The notes under the pieces are model-generated. The model searched no databases. It was not told where the DNA came from and was given only the letters and a program-made list of their open reading frames with translations. This document shows positions 62,758-64,000 of a DNA stretch of 64,000 bases, one piece after another; position 1 is the stretch's first letter; each line of letters starts with the position of its first letter. The position numbers and the translations under genes are program-made. The DNA comes from JALZVT01 sp964634815 (GTDB lineage Bacteria > Pseudomonadota > Gammaproteobacteria > Pseudomonadales > Azotimanducaceae): the NCBI GenBank assembly GCA_964634815.1, contig CAZWMD010000002.1, positions 62,001-126,000 on the forward strand, read 5' to 3'.

Positions 62758-63655
62758 CTGCGGATTCGAGTAATGCACTCGCCTGTTCCTTTGCTATCAG
62801 ATTAATCAACGTCAACCCATCTACCTGGGCTTCCGCACTTATCACTTCGTTGAGGAGCGAATCATGAAGCTCCCGATCAAAAACCAATCGCGCGTACTGT
62901 TGCGCAAAAAATACCTTTGCTGGCAAAAACTTGCCTTCAGAGAGCTCAATAGCTCGCTCAAAATGCGCGCGCCCAACATCTGGTTTGCCACCCATGGCCG
63001 GTGGCAGAAGCGTCTCAAAAACTCCCAGATACAGCTCCGGACCACCGTACTCATACCCAGGATTGAGCTGCGCTACTCGGGCCATCAGGGCTTTCACCTT
63101 GCCTAACTCGGCAATGGCTGCCCAATCAGCTGCATTCGCCTGAATCCAACCAGCCCAGGCGGTTCCCAATCCATAAGCAAGCGGAACGTCCTTGTCTGCA
63201 AGTGTCGCCACCCAACCTTCAAACTCATCAAATTCGCGATCTCGGACACCGCATGCATTCTTCAATCCCTTGCAGGCGGCCAACAATGCATAGTCGAACG
63301 CTTTGTTCGCAAACAAGGTTTGTCGCACCGGATCCGTCACAAAGGCCGTCGCGTAAGATGCGTTCAGCGACGACGCACTTGCAAGTAGCCCCGCATCCTG
63401 CGGATCTTCACCAAGCAGCCCATCCAACAACAACAGAAAGGCTGGCGCGCCATCACGCACAAGCGCCGGGTCTTCGCTATTTAAAATGACCGCTGAGAGA
63501 TCATCAGCAAAACTCTGGGTCGCGTTACTCACTAAAGTTGCACAACCTGACCCTAGCAGACTAAGGCTTAACAGAACCCCAACCTGCCAACAGCGCTTGG
63601 CACTGAGGCAAGGTAAAGAATCAGTAACTTTTAGAGAAAAGCGACTCGCACGCAT
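62744..63655 (-). CDS. TRAP-associated TPR lipoprotein, TatT family
   Basis: TatT proteins are trimeric TPR lipoproteins that form a hydrophobic-lined pore under a TRAP substrate-binding protein, as described for Tp0956 of Treponema pallidum. From the ATG at 63655 (303 residues), a signal peptide with lipobox GSGC (Cys at residue 38) precedes helical repeats: FANKAFDYALLAACKGLKNACG, YGLGTAWAGWIQANAADWAAI, LNPGYEYGGPELYLGVFETLLPPAMGGKPDVGRAHFERAIELS. The last of these is the TatT signature. It is the first gene of the TRAP/lipid cluster. Confidence 0.87.
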   Translation of the reverse strand: MRASRFSLKVTDSLPCLSAKRCWQVGVLLSLSLLGSGCATLVSNATQSFADDLSAVILNSEDPALVRDGAPAFLLLLDGLLGEDPQDAGLLASASSLNASYATAFVTDPVRQTLFANKAFDYALLAACKGLKNACGVRDREFDEFEGWVATLADKDVPLAYGLGTAWAGWIQANAADWAAIAELGKVKALMARVAQLNPGYEYGGPELYLGVFETLLPPAMGGKPDVGRAHFERAIELSEGKFLPAKVFFAQQYARLVFDRELHDSLLNEVISAEAQVDGLTLINLIAKEQASALLESADEYF

Positions 63656-63802
63656 ATTTTTTTGGCTGGTCTTAGGGCCAGCCACCTTATCAGCAATACA
63701 TCAAAACCGCGTGATGCGACAGGCGATCGAGTGTCATCAGTCGCGAACGGTCCACCTTTTGATCCCGGGGACCAAGAGGCGGACCATTGCGGTTAATGCC
63801 AA

Positions 63803-64000
63803 CTACTCGCCCGCCGTCACCGCTTGCGATACCTGTTCAAACACATCCGTAAATTCCGGGCGGGCACGGTAGCCAGGTTCAGCAAACTTCGCCAGAACCT
63901 GTCCTTCAGGGCTAATAAGCACTATGCCGGGATACGGGATGCCATAAAAATTCGAGTCAGGCTCATACTCGATGTTGCGAATACCAAAGGCGTTCATATG
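63803..64000 (-). CDS. Redoxin/AhpC-TSA-like protein, C-terminal part (partial)
   Basis: The frame enters from the right edge of the window and ends at 63803. The translation has NFYGIPYPGIVLISPEGQVLAKF with cis-Pro, then AEPGYRARPEFTDVFEQV, typical of the second half of thioredoxin-fold redoxin proteins. The active-site Cys region would be beyond the window. It is followed by about 145 bases before the TatT gene and is probably in a separate or upstream position of the same transcript. The exact redoxin type is not determined. Confidence 0.65.
   Translation of the reverse strand, partial: HMNAFGIRNIEYEPDSNFYGIPYPGIVLISPEGQVLAKFAEPGYRARPEFTDVFEQVSQAVTAGE

Noticed and set aside
1..64000. CRISPR arrays, tRNA or rRNA genes, prophage or insertion sequences
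   Set aside because: No spaced repeats of CRISPR type, no cloverleaf or rRNA blocks, and no transposase, integrase or phage structural proteins were recognised.

Overview
The window reads as chromosomal DNA of a free-living gammaproteobacterium, most likely aquatic or marine. The best lineage clue is an EfpL (YeiP) homologue, a gammaproteobacterial EF-P paralogue. Acyl-CoA enzymes, a cytochrome P450, TRAP transport genes and HpnM/HpnN-type genes fit an oligotrophic lipid-degrading lifestyle. The genus cannot be named from sequence alone. A 100-N gap with 55-bp duplicated flanks shows that this is a draft or metagenomic assembly. No tRNA, rRNA, CRISPR array, insertion sequence or phage gene was seen.

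Layout. 0-17 kb: an acyl-CoA carboxylase carboxyltransferase; a lipoprotein with a structured leader; a minus-strand run glnS, GH3 beta-glucosidase and PLP-dependent dehydratase; a transglutaminase-like protein; TesB; then a CoA-metabolism block (CurA-type reductase, P450, enoyl-CoA hydratase, acyl-CoA dehydrogenase), efpL, an SDR dehydrogenase and a YHS protein. 17-25 kb: a 1241-residue exported propeller-like protein, a sulfotransferase bracketed by two copies of the 3' end of an enoyl-CoA hydratase gene, and two GST-fold genes around hemJ. 25-30 kb: a convergent two-component pair, the assembly gap, and DUF2878, FAD oxidoreductase and DUF6134 genes.

30-42 kb: a compact glycogen operon transcribed glgB-glgX-glgP-malQ-glgC-glgA, covering ADP-glucose formation, polymerisation, branching, phosphorolysis, debranching and maltodextrin recycling. 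42-53 kb: nitroreductase, SirB1-type protein, a possible 53-residue ORF, a two-subunit ABC exporter with asymmetric ATP sites, photolyase, a DUF523/DUF1722 protein, and two translationally coupled acyl-CoA dehydrogenases that look like a heteromeric enzyme.

53-64 kb: a 1203-residue PAS/GGDEF/EAL protein converges on a minus-strand run with operon spacing: TatT-like lipoprotein, DctP, DctQ, DctM, an MlaC/HpnM-type periplasmic protein and an HpnN-type RND protein. The joining of a TPR-associated TRAP importer to lipid-trafficking proteins is the best candidate for an under-described system here. The window ends inside a redoxin-like gene.
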